Shown: positions 45,689 through 54,478 of the stretch, in pieces
How positions within the stretch are numbered: the stretch's first letter is position 1
Layout of the letters: the number at the start of each line of letters is the position of its first letter
Assembly (NCBI GenBank): GCA_031266665.1
Contig: JAISAO010000096.1
Span: 17,868 to 81,867, forward strand
DNA: 64,000 nucleotides
Direction of reading: 5' to 3'
Source: Propionibacteriaceae bacterium
GTDB lineage: Bacteria; Actinomycetota; Actinomycetes; Propionibacteriales; Propionibacteriaceae
Notes under the pieces: generated by a model
What the model was told of the DNA's origin: nothing
The model's input: the letters and a program-made list of their open reading frames with translations, nothing else
Databases searched by the model: none
Translations under genes and position numbers: made by a program

Positions 45689-45723
45689 GACCCGGGCGCC
45701 CTGGTCTTCGGCCTTCCCGGGTC
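45689..45723 (+). terminator. Inverted repeat after nuoN
   Basis: GACCCGGG (45689-45696) pairs perfectly with CCCGGGTC (45716-45723), and the loop is 19 nt. It begins 3 bp after the nuoN stop, so it is a candidate terminator of the whole nuo operon. No U tract follows. Confidence 0.4.
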
Positions 45724-45746
45724 GGGCTGGCCCGGCCGCCACCAGT

Positions 45747-45790
45747 CGTCATTCCGGCGCCCCCACGTCATCTCGGATTTGATCCGGAGT
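45747..45790 (+). repeat. REP-like repeat copies downstream of nuoN
   Basis: A short copy (CGTCATTCCGG at 45747) is followed by CGTCATCTCGGATT and TGATCCGGAGT (45766-45790). It belongs to the same dispersed family as the copies at 28.8, 46.3, 48.1 and 57.0 kb. Confidence 0.65.
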
Positions 45791-45857
45791 TGGGCCCAGC
45801 CCGTGAGAACGGCTGGTCGATCTCGATCAAGGCAGGGTTAAGCCCAGATCAAGCGCC

Positions 45858-45884
45858 GATCAACAAACCGATCAGCGGTTGATC
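45858..45884. promoter_or_regulatory. Inverted repeat near a TATACT box
   Basis: GATCAAC (45858-45864) and GTTGATC (45878-45884) form a perfect inverted repeat just upstream of TATACT (45891-45896), with further GATCAA copies nearby. This could be an operator over the promoter of the small membrane protein gene at 45965. Confidence 0.35.
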
Positions 45885-45964
45885 TAGACTTATACTGACG
45901 GCCAATCTGGTTTCCGTCACCAGGCTCGGCTGAGACGGGAGCCGCCCCCTTCCCGGAGGTCACC

Positions 45965-46327
45965 ATGGCACTAGACACCGGCGTTGCCGGCCCGGTCACC
46001 CGGCCGTCGTCGTGGTGGCGCCCGCCGGGCAGCTCCGGTTGGACCAGGACACTGCGCCTGATCGGGGTCGTCAGTTGCGTCGTCAGCCTGATCGGCGGCG
46101 CCCTAGTCGTCATCTGGGGAGCCCGGGGCGGCATCGACATCTTCGGCTGGTGGCTGATCCAAGGCTTCACCAAGTTCATCGTCGCCGCCGGCGGCATCCT
46201 AGGCGGTCTAGGTCTTGGCCTGTCCAGCCTAGTGATCTCCTTCGTGGTGGCCGACACGGCCGACAAAGTGGCGGTCTTGTCGGAGTCGAAGCTCCTTGAG
46301 AACGACCCAGCCGCCGCCGAGTCGTGA
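45965..46327 (+). CDS. Small two-helix membrane protein (DUF4282-like)
   Basis: The 120-residue product has two hydrophobic helices (about 30-52 and 70-98) joined by a short GGIDIFGWWLIQGFTKF loop, which resembles DUF4282 proteins. The N-terminal 28 residues and C-terminal 20 residues are hydrophilic. CGGAGGT precedes ATG 45965. No function is known for the family. It stands alone between nuo and the amidohydrolase. Confidence 0.65.
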   Translation: MALDTGVAGPVTRPSSWWRPPGSSGWTRTLRLIGVVSCVVSLIGGALVVIWGARGGIDIFGWWLIQGFTKFIVAAGGILGGLGLGLSSLVISFVVADTADKVAVLSESKLLENDPAAAES

Positions 46328-46340
46328 CCCCGTAATACCG

Positions 46341-46366
46341 CGTCATCCCGGATTTGATCCGGGATT
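46341..46366 (+). repeat. REP-like repeat copy, complete palindrome
   Basis: CGTCATCCCGGATT and TGATCCGGGATT form the most complete copy in the window, with a CCCGGAT/ATCCGGG stem. It lies 14 bp after the stop of the small membrane protein gene and could also act as its terminator. Confidence 0.7.
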
Positions 46367-46495
46367 TCGACCGGTCCGTGAATAGCCTTAGTTATACGGC
46401 CTGGTTCTAATCAGTCCACAAGGGTTGACGCGGGCGCGTCTCCAAGTCGGGACACCGCGAGAGTGGCTGAACTAGTGGTCCTTCTACAGGATTCC

Positions 46496-47992
46496 TCACC
46501 AGGGCGGGGTCGCCAGGGTCCCGGCCACGAAGGTGGCGGCCGGGGTGGTGGCGCGTAGGCGGCGGGCTGTGGTGGCGCTGTCGGGATCTGGGGTTAGGAC
46601 GTCCTCGTCCAATAGCACCACGTCGGCCGGCTGGCCGACCGCCAAGCGGGAGCGGAGGCTGGCGGTCAGGGCCTGGCGGACGGTCAGGGCCTGGCGGGGG
46701 TTCCAGGGCGGGTCGGCCGGGTCGCCCCGGTGGACGGCGGCGGCCATCGCCAGCCAGGGGTCGAGCGGCGCCACCGGGGCGTCTGAGCCCAGGCGCAGTT
46801 CGACGCCGGCGCGGCCCAGGGCGGCCAGGGGGAAACAACGGTCGGTGCGGTCGGGCCAGAGCCGGAAGGTGGGTTGGCGGTCGTCCAGCAGGTGGGCCGG
46901 TTGGACGCTGGCGGCCACCCCGGTGGCGGCCAACCGGGGCAGGTCCTCCCAGCGCAACAACTGGGCGTGCTCGATGGTGCCGGTGGCTCCGGTGGCCGTG
47001 AATTGGTCGATGGCGATGGCGACGGCGGCGTCGCCGATGGCGTGGAGCGCCACCTGCAGCCCGGCGGCCGTCGCCCGGCGCAATAAGTCTTCTAGTTCTG
47101 CCGCCGGCACCGACTGGACGCCGTTCGGGTCGGCCAGGCCGTCGGCCCCGGCGTAGGGCTGGAAACAATGGGCGGTGCGGGAGTTGAGGGAGCCGTCGGA
47201 GATGATCTTGAGCGACCCCATGACGACGCCTGGACCGTCATCGCGCCCGGCCAGGCGCTGGCCGGTGGTCAGTCCCAGTCCGATGGCCTGGTCGAGGTCG
47301 CCGGAGTAGGTCGAGCAGACGACCTTGAGCAGCCCCACCCGGTCATAGCGCTCGGGCCAGGTGAGGAAGGTGGGCTCGAACTCGAAGTCCACGATCCCGA
47401 CCACGCCCTGGGCGGCGGCCCGCGACTGGGCCGCCCGCAGCGGCTCGTCGCCTGCCGCCTGCCGTTCTTGGGCCCACAGCCGAGGAGCCAGGGCGAACAA
47501 CTCGCCTTCTTGAACCAGGCCGTCGCGGGGCGGCAGGTCGAAGAGCCTGAGGGCGGCCGAGTCGAACCAGGCCGAGTGGCCGTCGGCGCTGGTCAATATC
47601 ACCGGCTGCTCCCCGGCCACGGCGTCGAGGGCGGCCACACAGGGCTGGACCGGCCACAACGCCGCCCGGTAGCCGGACCCGGCCAGGACCTCGGGCCGGT
47701 CGGGCTGGTCCAGGCGGTGGCGGACCAACGCCAGGACTTGGTCGGCGTCGGCCGCGCCCGACAGGTCCAGCCGGGTCAGGCCGAGGGCCCAGGAGCGGAA
47801 GTGGGTGTGGGCGTCCCACAGCCCCGGCATGGCCCAGCGGCCCTGGGCGTCCCAAACTTGGTCGGCGGCGCCGGCCGGCAGGTCTTGGCCCAGCTCTGTA
47901 ATCCGGCCGTGCTCCCAGGCCAGGTCGACCAGCCCTTCCGGTTCGTCGCCGTCGAGGGCCAGCAGTCGGACATGCCGCAAGATCGAAGCCAT
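46496..47992 (-). CDS. YtcJ-like metal-dependent amidohydrolase (amidohydrolase family 3)
   Basis: The 498-residue product has the metal-binding DAHTHF motif at about residues 60-65, HAIGD and IEHAQLL in the middle, and LGSDAPVAPLDPW near the end, all typical of YtcJ/amidohydrolase-3 enzymes. These hydrolyse amide or imide bonds, but the substrate is unknown. No signal peptide is seen. ATG 47992 puts the first beta-strand (ILRHVRLLALDG) at the start. It faces the small membrane protein gene convergently. Confidence 0.83.
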   Translation of the reverse strand: MASILRHVRLLALDGDEPEGLVDLAWEHGRITELGQDLPAGAADQVWDAQGRWAMPGLWDAHTHFRSWALGLTRLDLSGAADADQVLALVRHRLDQPDRPEVLAGSGYRAALWPVQPCVAALDAVAGEQPVILTSADGHSAWFDSAALRLFDLPPRDGLVQEGELFALAPRLWAQERQAAGDEPLRAAQSRAAAQGVVGIVDFEFEPTFLTWPERYDRVGLLKVVCSTYSGDLDQAIGLGLTTGQRLAGRDDGPGVVMGSLKIISDGSLNSRTAHCFQPYAGADGLADPNGVQSVPAAELEDLLRRATAAGLQVALHAIGDAAVAIAIDQFTATGATGTIEHAQLLRWEDLPRLAATGVAASVQPAHLLDDRQPTFRLWPDRTDRCFPLAALGRAGVELRLGSDAPVAPLDPWLAMAAAVHRGDPADPPWNPRQALTVRQALTASLRSRLAVGQPADVVLLDEDVLTPDPDSATTARRLRATTPAATFVAGTLATPPW

Positions 47993-48070
47993 GGCGCCAT
48001 TGTGCTCCCACCGGGCGCGGCCCGCGAACGCCCCCCGCCAGCCGGGAAGGCGGGGCACGGACTGGGTGAG

Positions 48071-48097
48071 GTCCCGGATCGCCTCCGGGATGACGCG
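48071..48097 (-). repeat. REP-like repeat copy, inverted orientation
   Basis: GTCCCGGATCGCC followed by TCCGGGATGACGCG is the reverse complement of the dispersed palindrome family. Confidence 0.6.
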
Positions 48098-48272
48098 GGG
48101 GACGGGTCCGAGGTGGCGAGGGTGGCGGACTTCGCCATCATCCAGGTCTCGGCCCGGCCGAGTGGCGGGTCCGGGGCGCGGGTGGCAGGCTCCGGGGTGG
48201 CGCGGAGAACGTCATGGCGGGCTTGACCCGTAATCGCGCGGGGCGGCGTCCTCTTGGAGCCGGCGCCACCTT

Positions 48273-48363
48273 GTCAGTCGGCGGTCGGGAAGAGGTGGTG
48301 GTGCGGTGGCGGCGGGGCGGCGTCGAAGGGGTCGGCCTGGCCGGCCACAATGTGGGTAGGGTC
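48273..48363 (-). pseudogene. Displaced 3' end of an amino-acid ABC ATPase gene
   Basis: The minus strand encodes [20 protein letters not shown] and then HHHLFPTAD and a stop. The intact ABC ATPase at 52613-53638 ends [20 protein letters not shown] and then [10 protein letters not shown]. The two DNA copies (48273-48363 and 52612-52705) are almost identical over their inner part, and the similarity stops sharply at GGGTC. The fragment has the same orientation as the intact gene and lies on the far side of the RES/PRTase cassette. It is best read as a gene end left behind or carried in during integration. Confidence 0.8.
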
Positions 48364-48477
48364 GGTCGGCGGCGAGATTTCGCCGAGCGTCTTGGGTCTG
48401 TGGTTCGAGTCGAATGGCTTCGGGCGTGGGTTGGCGCAGGATTTCCGCCGCCGAATTCACCAGCAAGCAGTTTTCTC

Positions 48478-50529
48478 TCAGATGTCAAATAGTTGAGATA
48501 TCGTTCGGACGGAGCGTCGGGCGGCCTGTAGCTGCTCGTTGTTGAGAGCGATGGGAGAGATTGAGCGAGGCGACACCTCGTCCGGGAAACGCCTGAGCTT
48601 GATCGGCAGCCATGATTGTTTGTCGCGACGCTCTTTCAAGTATGCCCACAGTTCGGAATCATTCATCGCGGAATGGGGCACCGCTGACCACACGCCAGTT
48701 CCGGTGTCTCCCGGCAGACAAGCCCCGACTGGTCCGAACAGGGCGACTCCGATCTCTCCGTCCTCAGCCTCCAGCTTGGACCGTAAATGGTACTCGATGC
48801 CGGCGGCGCCCAATTTCGAGGCGGTAAGGGCTTGAGCTTGCGTGCGACCCCTGGGAATACCAGACTGATCGATGCCCGTGAGGTTAATCAAAGTAATAGA
48901 GGCGCCTTGCGGCGACAATTCCCAAACGGTTCTACCCATTAAAGCGCGCAAACTCACGAGCAGCTGTCGGTCGAGGACCTCCCCCCAAGCCCCCCGTCTG
49001 CTGCCAGCGAGATAGTTTGTGCCCCGGCCGCAGCTGTCGGGGAGATCGTAGCGGCCGTGCTGGCCCGGCGTCGACGAGAAGAAGAAGGGCGAGTACTCAG
49101 CTCCGGTGACGCGATATAGTTTGCGGCCGATGGCGAGCTGCTTGTGCTTGACGTCGCCGGCGTCGTCATGGCCGGCATCGCCCCAAGCCGGTTGCCACAA
49201 GTCACGTTTCTCAAGGATCTCCTTGACCCGGGCGACCGATAACACATTGCCCGACGAGAGCGCCTCCTGGTCGAGGGCGAAGAGGAAATGAGACATTTGC
49301 CAGCCGCGCACCTCGGCGGGCACGTAGGGGAGTGTTTCCGAGACGATGTCGCGCACGGTGCCCAAGCAGAATTGAAAAGTTGGGAACGCCAAGTCGCCGT
49401 TCCAGCGGCGAACAGAGAGGATGTGTCCAAGAGCTATCATTCTTGCGATCTGGCGCTGGGTCTTATTCAGTTCGGCGCAGGCTTCACGAATATCAAAGGT
49501 CGGCGGGTCTGTCGGTTCGACGCCGGGCTCCCAGTTTGTATTCATGAGGCTGCAGGCACACCGGCCGAACGATTCGACCCGCCCCAACGCCTCTGAGGTC
49601 GCGGGCATATTTGTGGAGCAGGCCACAGCGCTCAGCGTCTGGAGGGCGGATTTTAACTCGTCGAACTGGTCGGGGAGAAGTAACTCCGCCGCCCCGGGTG
49701 GGGCTGGCGGCTCAAAGGGGGTGAAATCTATCGCCTCGAACTCGTGGGACGACCACAGGTGTTGGCCCCATTCCCAGCCGAGATTGCGCCGCGTGACCTC
49801 GGACTGGGAGAGGATGGACACCACCGTGGCGAAGGATATTATGACGCGGAAGAAGGCGTCGGCCTGGTCGTTAGCATAAATGAGTTCATCGCCTGGCGGG
49901 GCGGACAAGAGGATGGCGCGGTGTATTTCCAAGACTCTCTGAACATTTATTTCTATGGCGGTTGTCGCGTCGGAGCGGCCGGCGGCCGATAGAAGAGGGC
50001 GGAACGAGGCCAACGCATTGGCCACATGAAGGATAAGGCGAATGGATTCGCTGTCGGTGTGCAGGGCGTTCACACGGTCCCAGAGATCGGTGAGCGACAG
50101 GTTTGCTTCGAGTTGTCTCCATTCAGACTCGGCCCGCCTCCGAGGCTCGGCGGAGGGCGATGGGGGGTTGACGCCGGAGATCGCGTCGCGGCAAGCGTCG
50201 AGCGTCGTCTTGGCGGCGAGAACCGCTGTCGCCTGCAATTCGGCGCGTGCCAGACAATTATCTGGGGGCGACCAAGCAGGCTCGGCGCCCGGAGAGTTGC
50301 GGGGCATGTTTTCTTGAAGCTGCGCCTCCATCTCCTGGAGACAGCGCCGCAAGTCGGCGACCACCGCCTGAGCCGCAGACGCGCCTCGTGCGGCGCGAGC
50401 CTGAGCCCGAGTCAGGCGTTGCGTTATTCCACGCCAGAATTTTCCCGGGCAGGATGGAGTCGCGCCGGTCGCCTGCGCGGGTGTGGTGACGCACCCTCCC
50501 GGGCAGCGGAGCGATGAACATTGAGGCAC
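48478..50529 (-). CDS. RES-domain protein fused to an antitoxin-like segment and a large helical N-terminus
   Basis: The 683-residue product ends with a RES-like domain (about 470-605): LYRVTG (R473), GRYDLPDSCGRGTNYLAGS (R493, Y506) and WGEVL (E517). RES toxins such as MbcT and ParT consume NAD+. Before it (about 350-455), FDIREACAEL...ARMIALGHILSVRRWNGDLAFPTFQF resembles the toxin-binding/antitoxin region of RES-Xre pairs, here apparently on the same chain. The first 340 residues are helical and unrecognised. The start is GTG 50529. It is downstream of the PRTase-like gene (125 bp) in the same direction. Toxin or defence function is inference. Confidence 0.6.
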   Translation of the reverse strand: MPQCSSLRCPGGCVTTPAQATGATPSCPGKFWRGITQRLTRAQARAARGASAAQAVVADLRRCLQEMEAQLQENMPRNSPGAEPAWSPPDNCLARAELQATAVLAAKTTLDACRDAISGVNPPSPSAEPRRRAESEWRQLEANLSLTDLWDRVNALHTDSESIRLILHVANALASFRPLLSAAGRSDATTAIEINVQRVLEIHRAILLSAPPGDELIYANDQADAFFRVIISFATVVSILSQSEVTRRNLGWEWGQHLWSSHEFEAIDFTPFEPPAPPGAAELLLPDQFDELKSALQTLSAVACSTNMPATSEALGRVESFGRCACSLMNTNWEPGVEPTDPPTFDIREACAELNKTQRQIARMIALGHILSVRRWNGDLAFPTFQFCLGTVRDIVSETLPYVPAEVRGWQMSHFLFALDQEALSSGNVLSVARVKEILEKRDLWQPAWGDAGHDDAGDVKHKQLAIGRKLYRVTGAEYSPFFFSSTPGQHGRYDLPDSCGRGTNYLAGSRRGAWGEVLDRQLLVSLRALMGRTVWELSPQGASITLINLTGIDQSGIPRGRTQAQALTASKLGAAGIEYHLRSKLEAEDGEIGVALFGPVGACLPGDTGTGVWSAVPHSAMNDSELWAYLKERRDKQSWLPIKLRRFPDEVSPRSISPIALNNEQLQAARRSVRTISQLFDI

Positions 50530-50654
50530 GGTCCCCCACTTTCTACTGATCGTGTGCGATGTCGGACCCGGAAGACGGCGCGGGCTGCTGGGTCCGACGA
50601 TATTTTAGAGCGGTGTTCTCCCCCGTGGGCCCGAGTCGCGTTCGCCCGGAGACC

Positions 50655-52415
50655 CTAGGCCTCGGTCCGCCCGAGGCAGACGGTCCTGGGCAAAGACGCT
50701 ATTCGCCCCCCCAGGCGTCCTCGGGGGATTTGGTTGTAGGGGCCGAACGCTTCGGCGTGTCCCAGGCAACGGAAGACGAACCCCTTGGCTGATCGCCACT
50801 CGGGCACGGCCACGCCGAGATCGTTAAGGAGGTCGATGGCGATCGAGGAGGTTATTTCGTTGCGGTCGCTCTCCAGAGCCAAGATCGCCAATGGAATGGG
50901 GGGAGGCCTTAGCTTGTTCTCCCAGTCTGCGCGAGTCAGGCGTTCGGCCGCCGCGTCAAGTTGGAGATAGGCGCTCTCGACGACGTCTTCTCCCACCTGG
51001 TAGAACCACCCGCTGTCACGCGGATCGAGCTCAAGGCCTTGCTGCCAGAATCCGGGCTCGCGAAATTCGGTATCGTCAGCGCTCGGCGTCGATATTAGAT
51101 CGAGGCGGCCCGGTGTTTGGGCGAGAGCCGCGATCACGGATATGAGTCTGCCAGAGATGAACTCCATGTGCTCGCGGTCGACAGTTATTGGGGGGCTGCC
51201 CGGCAGGAGCCTCGGCTTGAGGGACTGGTCGAGATAGTCGATGAACGCGTCGAACAAAATCTGTGAAAACGCGACGGTCAGGAGTCCGGCCGCGACCGCG
51301 GCCAACTCTGACTCGGGGGTCTCCTCGTCGAAAGCGCGGCTCATCGCCGCTCGTTCCGGGGTCTCGCTATCAGCGATGGTCCAAAGAGGGCTTGGGACTG
51401 CCAGCTTCCTGAGCGGCGGCGACTCGGATCGTAGCCAGTCGAACAAGGCGGCGACGGGCAGGCGGCGGGTGAGGACTATAGGGACCAGCCGGCAGCGTGT
51501 TCGACCGCCGGACCGCTCTAAGAACAACCGCAGCTTGGCGACGGAGATCAGCTCGGCGGCTGGGCCGAGGCGGGCTTTGAAGCTTTGGCCGAGCGCCCCG
51601 TCGCCCAGCACGAAAAGGGAGACGCTGGACGCCGTCGAGCCGGCCACGAACGCATTCGTCATGTCAACGGTTTTCCAGGCGGCGGGGTTCTCTAACAGTT
51701 CCGACATATAGTCGTCCGTGGTGTAGAACTCGTTCGACACGACGAAGTCGGTGAAGTAAGGGACTATCGCCGTTGAGAAAGACTCGGCGAGCTGGGGTTG
51801 GAGACTTTTCGCGCGAGCCATGTCGGTGGGTCTGTCTTGGCGCAGTTTAATCGCCCACCCTTTCTCGATCACGCCGCGCGCGCCGATCAGGCGTCGAACC
51901 TTGGGCACGCGGTGGCGCATGGTCTCCCCACTTATACAAGTGTCATCGGCGATCAAGACCCGTTCGCCCTCCCAGGCGTCGTCGGGGAGGGCGTCAATGA
52001 ACCTGTCCGATATTATACGCGGACGATGGGCGAGACCGCAGGCCAGTGCAAGCTTATAGACGCAAGCCATGCGTCTGGCGATAACCACAACGTGGTCGAA
52101 ACCACCCTCGTCGACGGCCCAGAGGATATAGGAGACCATGTCGATCAGCTTGCGTCTGATATCGACGGAGACTGCGCGCAGGGCGGCGTCGAGTCGGAGC
52201 CGCACCGCCGGAGAGAGGGCATCGGCGTGCGCCGGCCTTGGCGTCGAGGGGCCCGGGGCCGGCTGTGCCGATGGGCCAGACGCAGCCGGGCCGCCCCTTT
52301 GCCTGGCCGCGACGTGGTCGACCAAGGAGAACTCGTCAAGGACTAACGAGACCGTGCCGAGGGGGGCCGAGCCTTTAGCCGGCGTCCTCAGCTTCGTCTT
52401 CGAAGCGTCAACCAT
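50655..52415 (-). CDS. Phosphoribosyltransferase-like domain protein of the RES cassette
   Basis: The 586-residue product has a PRTase-type core: VVVIARRMACVYKLALACGL followed by a PRPP-loop-like ERVLIADDTCISGETM (D157, D158 at about 151-166). Normal PRTases have TGxT here, so the SGET form is a mild departure. The remaining 400 residues are unlike metabolic PRTases and I do not recognise them; an Ala/Pro-rich stretch (about 41-68) separates the first 40 residues from the core. ATG 52415 has only a weak ribosome binding site. It is paired with the RES protein in a cassette bounded by a duplicated gene end. A nucleotide-sensing or NAD-related role is inferred. Confidence 0.6.
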   Translation of the reverse strand: MVDASKTKLRTPAKGSAPLGTVSLVLDEFSLVDHVAARQRGGPAASGPSAQPAPGPSTPRPAHADALSPAVRLRLDAALRAVSVDIRRKLIDMVSYILWAVDEGGFDHVVVIARRMACVYKLALACGLAHRPRIISDRFIDALPDDAWEGERVLIADDTCISGETMRHRVPKVRRLIGARGVIEKGWAIKLRQDRPTDMARAKSLQPQLAESFSTAIVPYFTDFVVSNEFYTTDDYMSELLENPAAWKTVDMTNAFVAGSTASSVSLFVLGDGALGQSFKARLGPAAELISVAKLRLFLERSGGRTRCRLVPIVLTRRLPVAALFDWLRSESPPLRKLAVPSPLWTIADSETPERAAMSRAFDEETPESELAAVAAGLLTVAFSQILFDAFIDYLDQSLKPRLLPGSPPITVDREHMEFISGRLISVIAALAQTPGRLDLISTPSADDTEFREPGFWQQGLELDPRDSGWFYQVGEDVVESAYLQLDAAAERLTRADWENKLRPPPIPLAILALESDRNEITSSIAIDLLNDLGVAVPEWRSAKGFVFRCLGHAEAFGPYNQIPRGRLGGRIASLPRTVCLGRTEA

Positions 52416-52612
52416 TTCGCAACACTTTCAGTCTCATCCCAACTTCACTAAGAGGACCATAGTAGCCTGCGATAGGAGCCAGCCTACGCCCCCCGATCCT
52501 CCACGGCTAAGCGCCACGCCCTTCTCGGAGTGGAGCCCGCTCTTGGAAGATCCAGGCCCACCTCCGCCGACCGCGCCGCCCGCACTTTCGATCATGCGAC
52601 GCCGCCCGGCGG

Positions 52613-53638
52613 TCAGTCGGCGGAGGGGAAACGTGGGTGGTGGGGCGACGGCGGCGGGGCGGCGTCGAAGGGGTCGGCTTGGCCGGCCACGATGTGGGTC
52701 GGGTCTAGCACCCGGCGTAGGAAGGCGCGGGTGCGGTCGTGGGTGGGGTGGCCGATGACCTCGTCCGGGGCGCCCTGTTCCACGATCTGGCCGTCGTCCA
52801 TGAAGATGACCCGGTCGGCCACCTCGCGGGCGAAGGCCATCTCGTGGGTCACGACCATCATTGTCATACCCTCTTGGGCCAATTGGCGCATGACCCCCAA
52901 GACGTCGCCCACCAATTCCGGGTCCAAGGCCGAGGTCGGCTCGTCGAACAGCATTAATTCTGGGTCCATGGCCAACGCCCGGGCGATGGCGACACGTTGT
53001 TGCTGGCCGCCGGACAATTGGGCCGGGTAGGCGTCGGCCCGGTCCGCCAGGCCGACCTTGGCCAGATTGGACAGGGCGATTTCTTTGGCCTCGGCGGCCG
53101 GTTTCTTCAAGACGTTGGTCTGGGCCACGGTGCAATTCTGCAGCGCCGTCAGATGGGGGAAGAGATTGAATTGTTGGAAAACCATCCCCATCAGCGTGCG
53201 GATGGCGTCGACGTCGGCGTCACGATGGGTGATCTCCTGGTTGAGGATGAAAATCCGTCCCGCTGTCGGCTGCTCCAAGACGTTGACGCAACGTAACAAG
53301 GTGGATTTGCCGGAGCCGGACGGCCCGATGACACAGACGACCTCGCCCCGGTGGACGGTCAGGTCGATGCCCTTCAAGACCTCGACTTGGCCGAAGGACT
53401 TGCGCAGGCCGTAAATCTGAATCTCATCGTTGCGGTCGCCGGTCGGAATGCGGGCGGGGACGCCTGGGGTCGCGCCGGGGCCGGCCCCGGAACCGGGATC
53501 AGCCGTGGGGCCGGGGCCGGCCGCGAAACTGGAACCGGAATCAACCGTGGGACTGGAGCCGGCCCCATCGAGACCGGGCGTCGGACCAGGAACGACCGTT
53601 GGATGAGGGTCGGGAGCGACCACGGGGTTGTCGGTCAC
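52613..53638 (-). CDS. glnQ: Polar amino-acid ABC transporter ATP-binding protein
   Basis: The 341-residue ATPase has Walker [10 protein letters not shown], the signature [15 protein letters not shown], Walker [14 protein letters not shown] and the switch His in VVTHEM, as in GlnQ/HisP proteins. An N-terminal extension of about 70 residues is Pro/Gly/Asp-rich repetitive sequence. GTG 53638 begins 3 bp after the permease stop. Its 3' end is the site where the RES/PRTase cassette adjoins, and a second copy of this end lies at 48273-48363. The amino acid transported is not known. Confidence 0.9.
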   Translation of the reverse strand: MTDNPVVAPDPHPTVVPGPTPGLDGAGSSPTVDSGSSFAAGPGPTADPGSGAGPGATPGVPARIPTGDRNDEIQIYGLRKSFGQVEVLKGIDLTVHRGEVVCVIGPSGSGKSTLLRCVNVLEQPTAGRIFILNQEITHRDADVDAIRTLMGMVFQQFNLFPHLTALQNCTVAQTNVLKKPAAEAKEIALSNLAKVGLADRADAYPAQLSGGQQQRVAIARALAMDPELMLFDEPTSALDPELVGDVLGVMRQLAQEGMTMMVVTHEMAFAREVADRVIFMDDGQIVEQGAPDEVIGHPTHDRTRAFLRRVLDPTHIVAGQADPFDAAPPPSPHHPRFPSAD

Positions 53639-53641
53639 AGG

Positions 53642-54478
53642 TCAGCGCTCCTTCTTGGCCCGGGCTTCCAGGCGGCGGACGAGGTAGGTCAGTGGCAGCG
53701 TGATCACCAAATAGCACAATCCGGCCGTCACCAAGGGGGTCAGGTTGGCGCTCTTGAAGCTGAGATCGCGGCCGTACTTGGTCAGGTCGAAGCCGCTGAC
53801 GGTCAGGCCGAGGACGTAGACCAGCGACGAGTCCTTGGTCAGAATGATCAACTCGTTGGTCAGCGGCGGGATGACGATGCGGAAGGCCTGGGGCAAGACG
53901 ATTTTCCGCATCGCCATGCCGGAGCGCATGCCGAGCGAGCGGGCGGCCTCGACTTGGCCTTTGGGCACCGCTTGGATGCCGGCCCGGATGGTCTCCGACA
54001 TATAGGCCCCCACCACCATACCCAGAGCGGTCCAGACCGCGCCGTAGGGCTCGAAGGGGATTTTCATCCCCTTGAAGGCCATCGGCAGCATGGAGAAGGC
54101 CAATAGCACCACCAAAGCGGGGACGCCGCGGAAGAACTCGACGTAGACGGTCGCCAGCCAGCGGTAGGGTCGGACCTGGGACAGGCGCATCAGTGCCAGC
54201 ACAGTGCCCAGCAGCAAGCCTAGGACAAAGGAGCCGGCGGTGTAGGCCAGAGTGTTCTTGAGGGCGGTCAGCAGATGGACGCCGACGGTCTCGTCTATCA
54301 GGTCGAGGCGGAAGAAGACCCGCTGGATCTGACGGCCGTTGATATTGATCACCGCCAGCACCACCACCGCCAACAGCACGGCGTACTGGACTAGGCGGAA
54401 ACACAGCGCCCGCTTACGGGGCGACATTCGTTTGCGCGCCGGGGCGTCGCCCGGCACCTGGGTCAGTAGCTCAGCCAT
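53642..54478 (-). CDS. Amino-acid ABC transporter permease
   Basis: The 278-residue membrane protein has about five helices and the EAA loop EAARSLGMRSGMAMRKIVLP that contacts the ATPase. It belongs to the HisM/GlnP group of polar amino-acid permeases. ATG 54478 overlaps the end of the binding-protein gene by 16 bp, so the three genes form one operon. The ATPase gene follows after 3 bp. Confidence 0.9.
   Translation of the reverse strand: MAELLTQVPGDAPARKRMSPRKRALCFRLVQYAVLLAVVVLAVININGRQIQRVFFRLDLIDETVGVHLLTALKNTLAYTAGSFVLGLLLGTVLALMRLSQVRPYRWLATVYVEFFRGVPALVVLLAFSMLPMAFKGMKIPFEPYGAVWTALGMVVGAYMSETIRAGIQAVPKGQVEAARSLGMRSGMAMRKIVLPQAFRIVIPPLTNELIILTKDSSLVYVLGLTVSGFDLTKYGRDLSFKSANLTPLVTAGLCYLVITLPLTYLVRRLEARAKKER

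Larger units (their letters stand above)
47993..48477. other. Junction region upstream of the amidohydrolase
   Basis: No intact gene is present. It holds REP-like copies (48071-48097 and a degenerate one near 48211-48234) and the displaced ABC-ATPase gene end at 48273-48363. The rest to 48477 shows nothing recognisable. Confidence 0.5.

Noticed and set aside
46470..46482. A second MITE end (CTAGTGGTCC) before the amidohydrolase 3' end
   Set aside because: Only about 9 bases match, with no matching partner end nearby; chance is sufficient.
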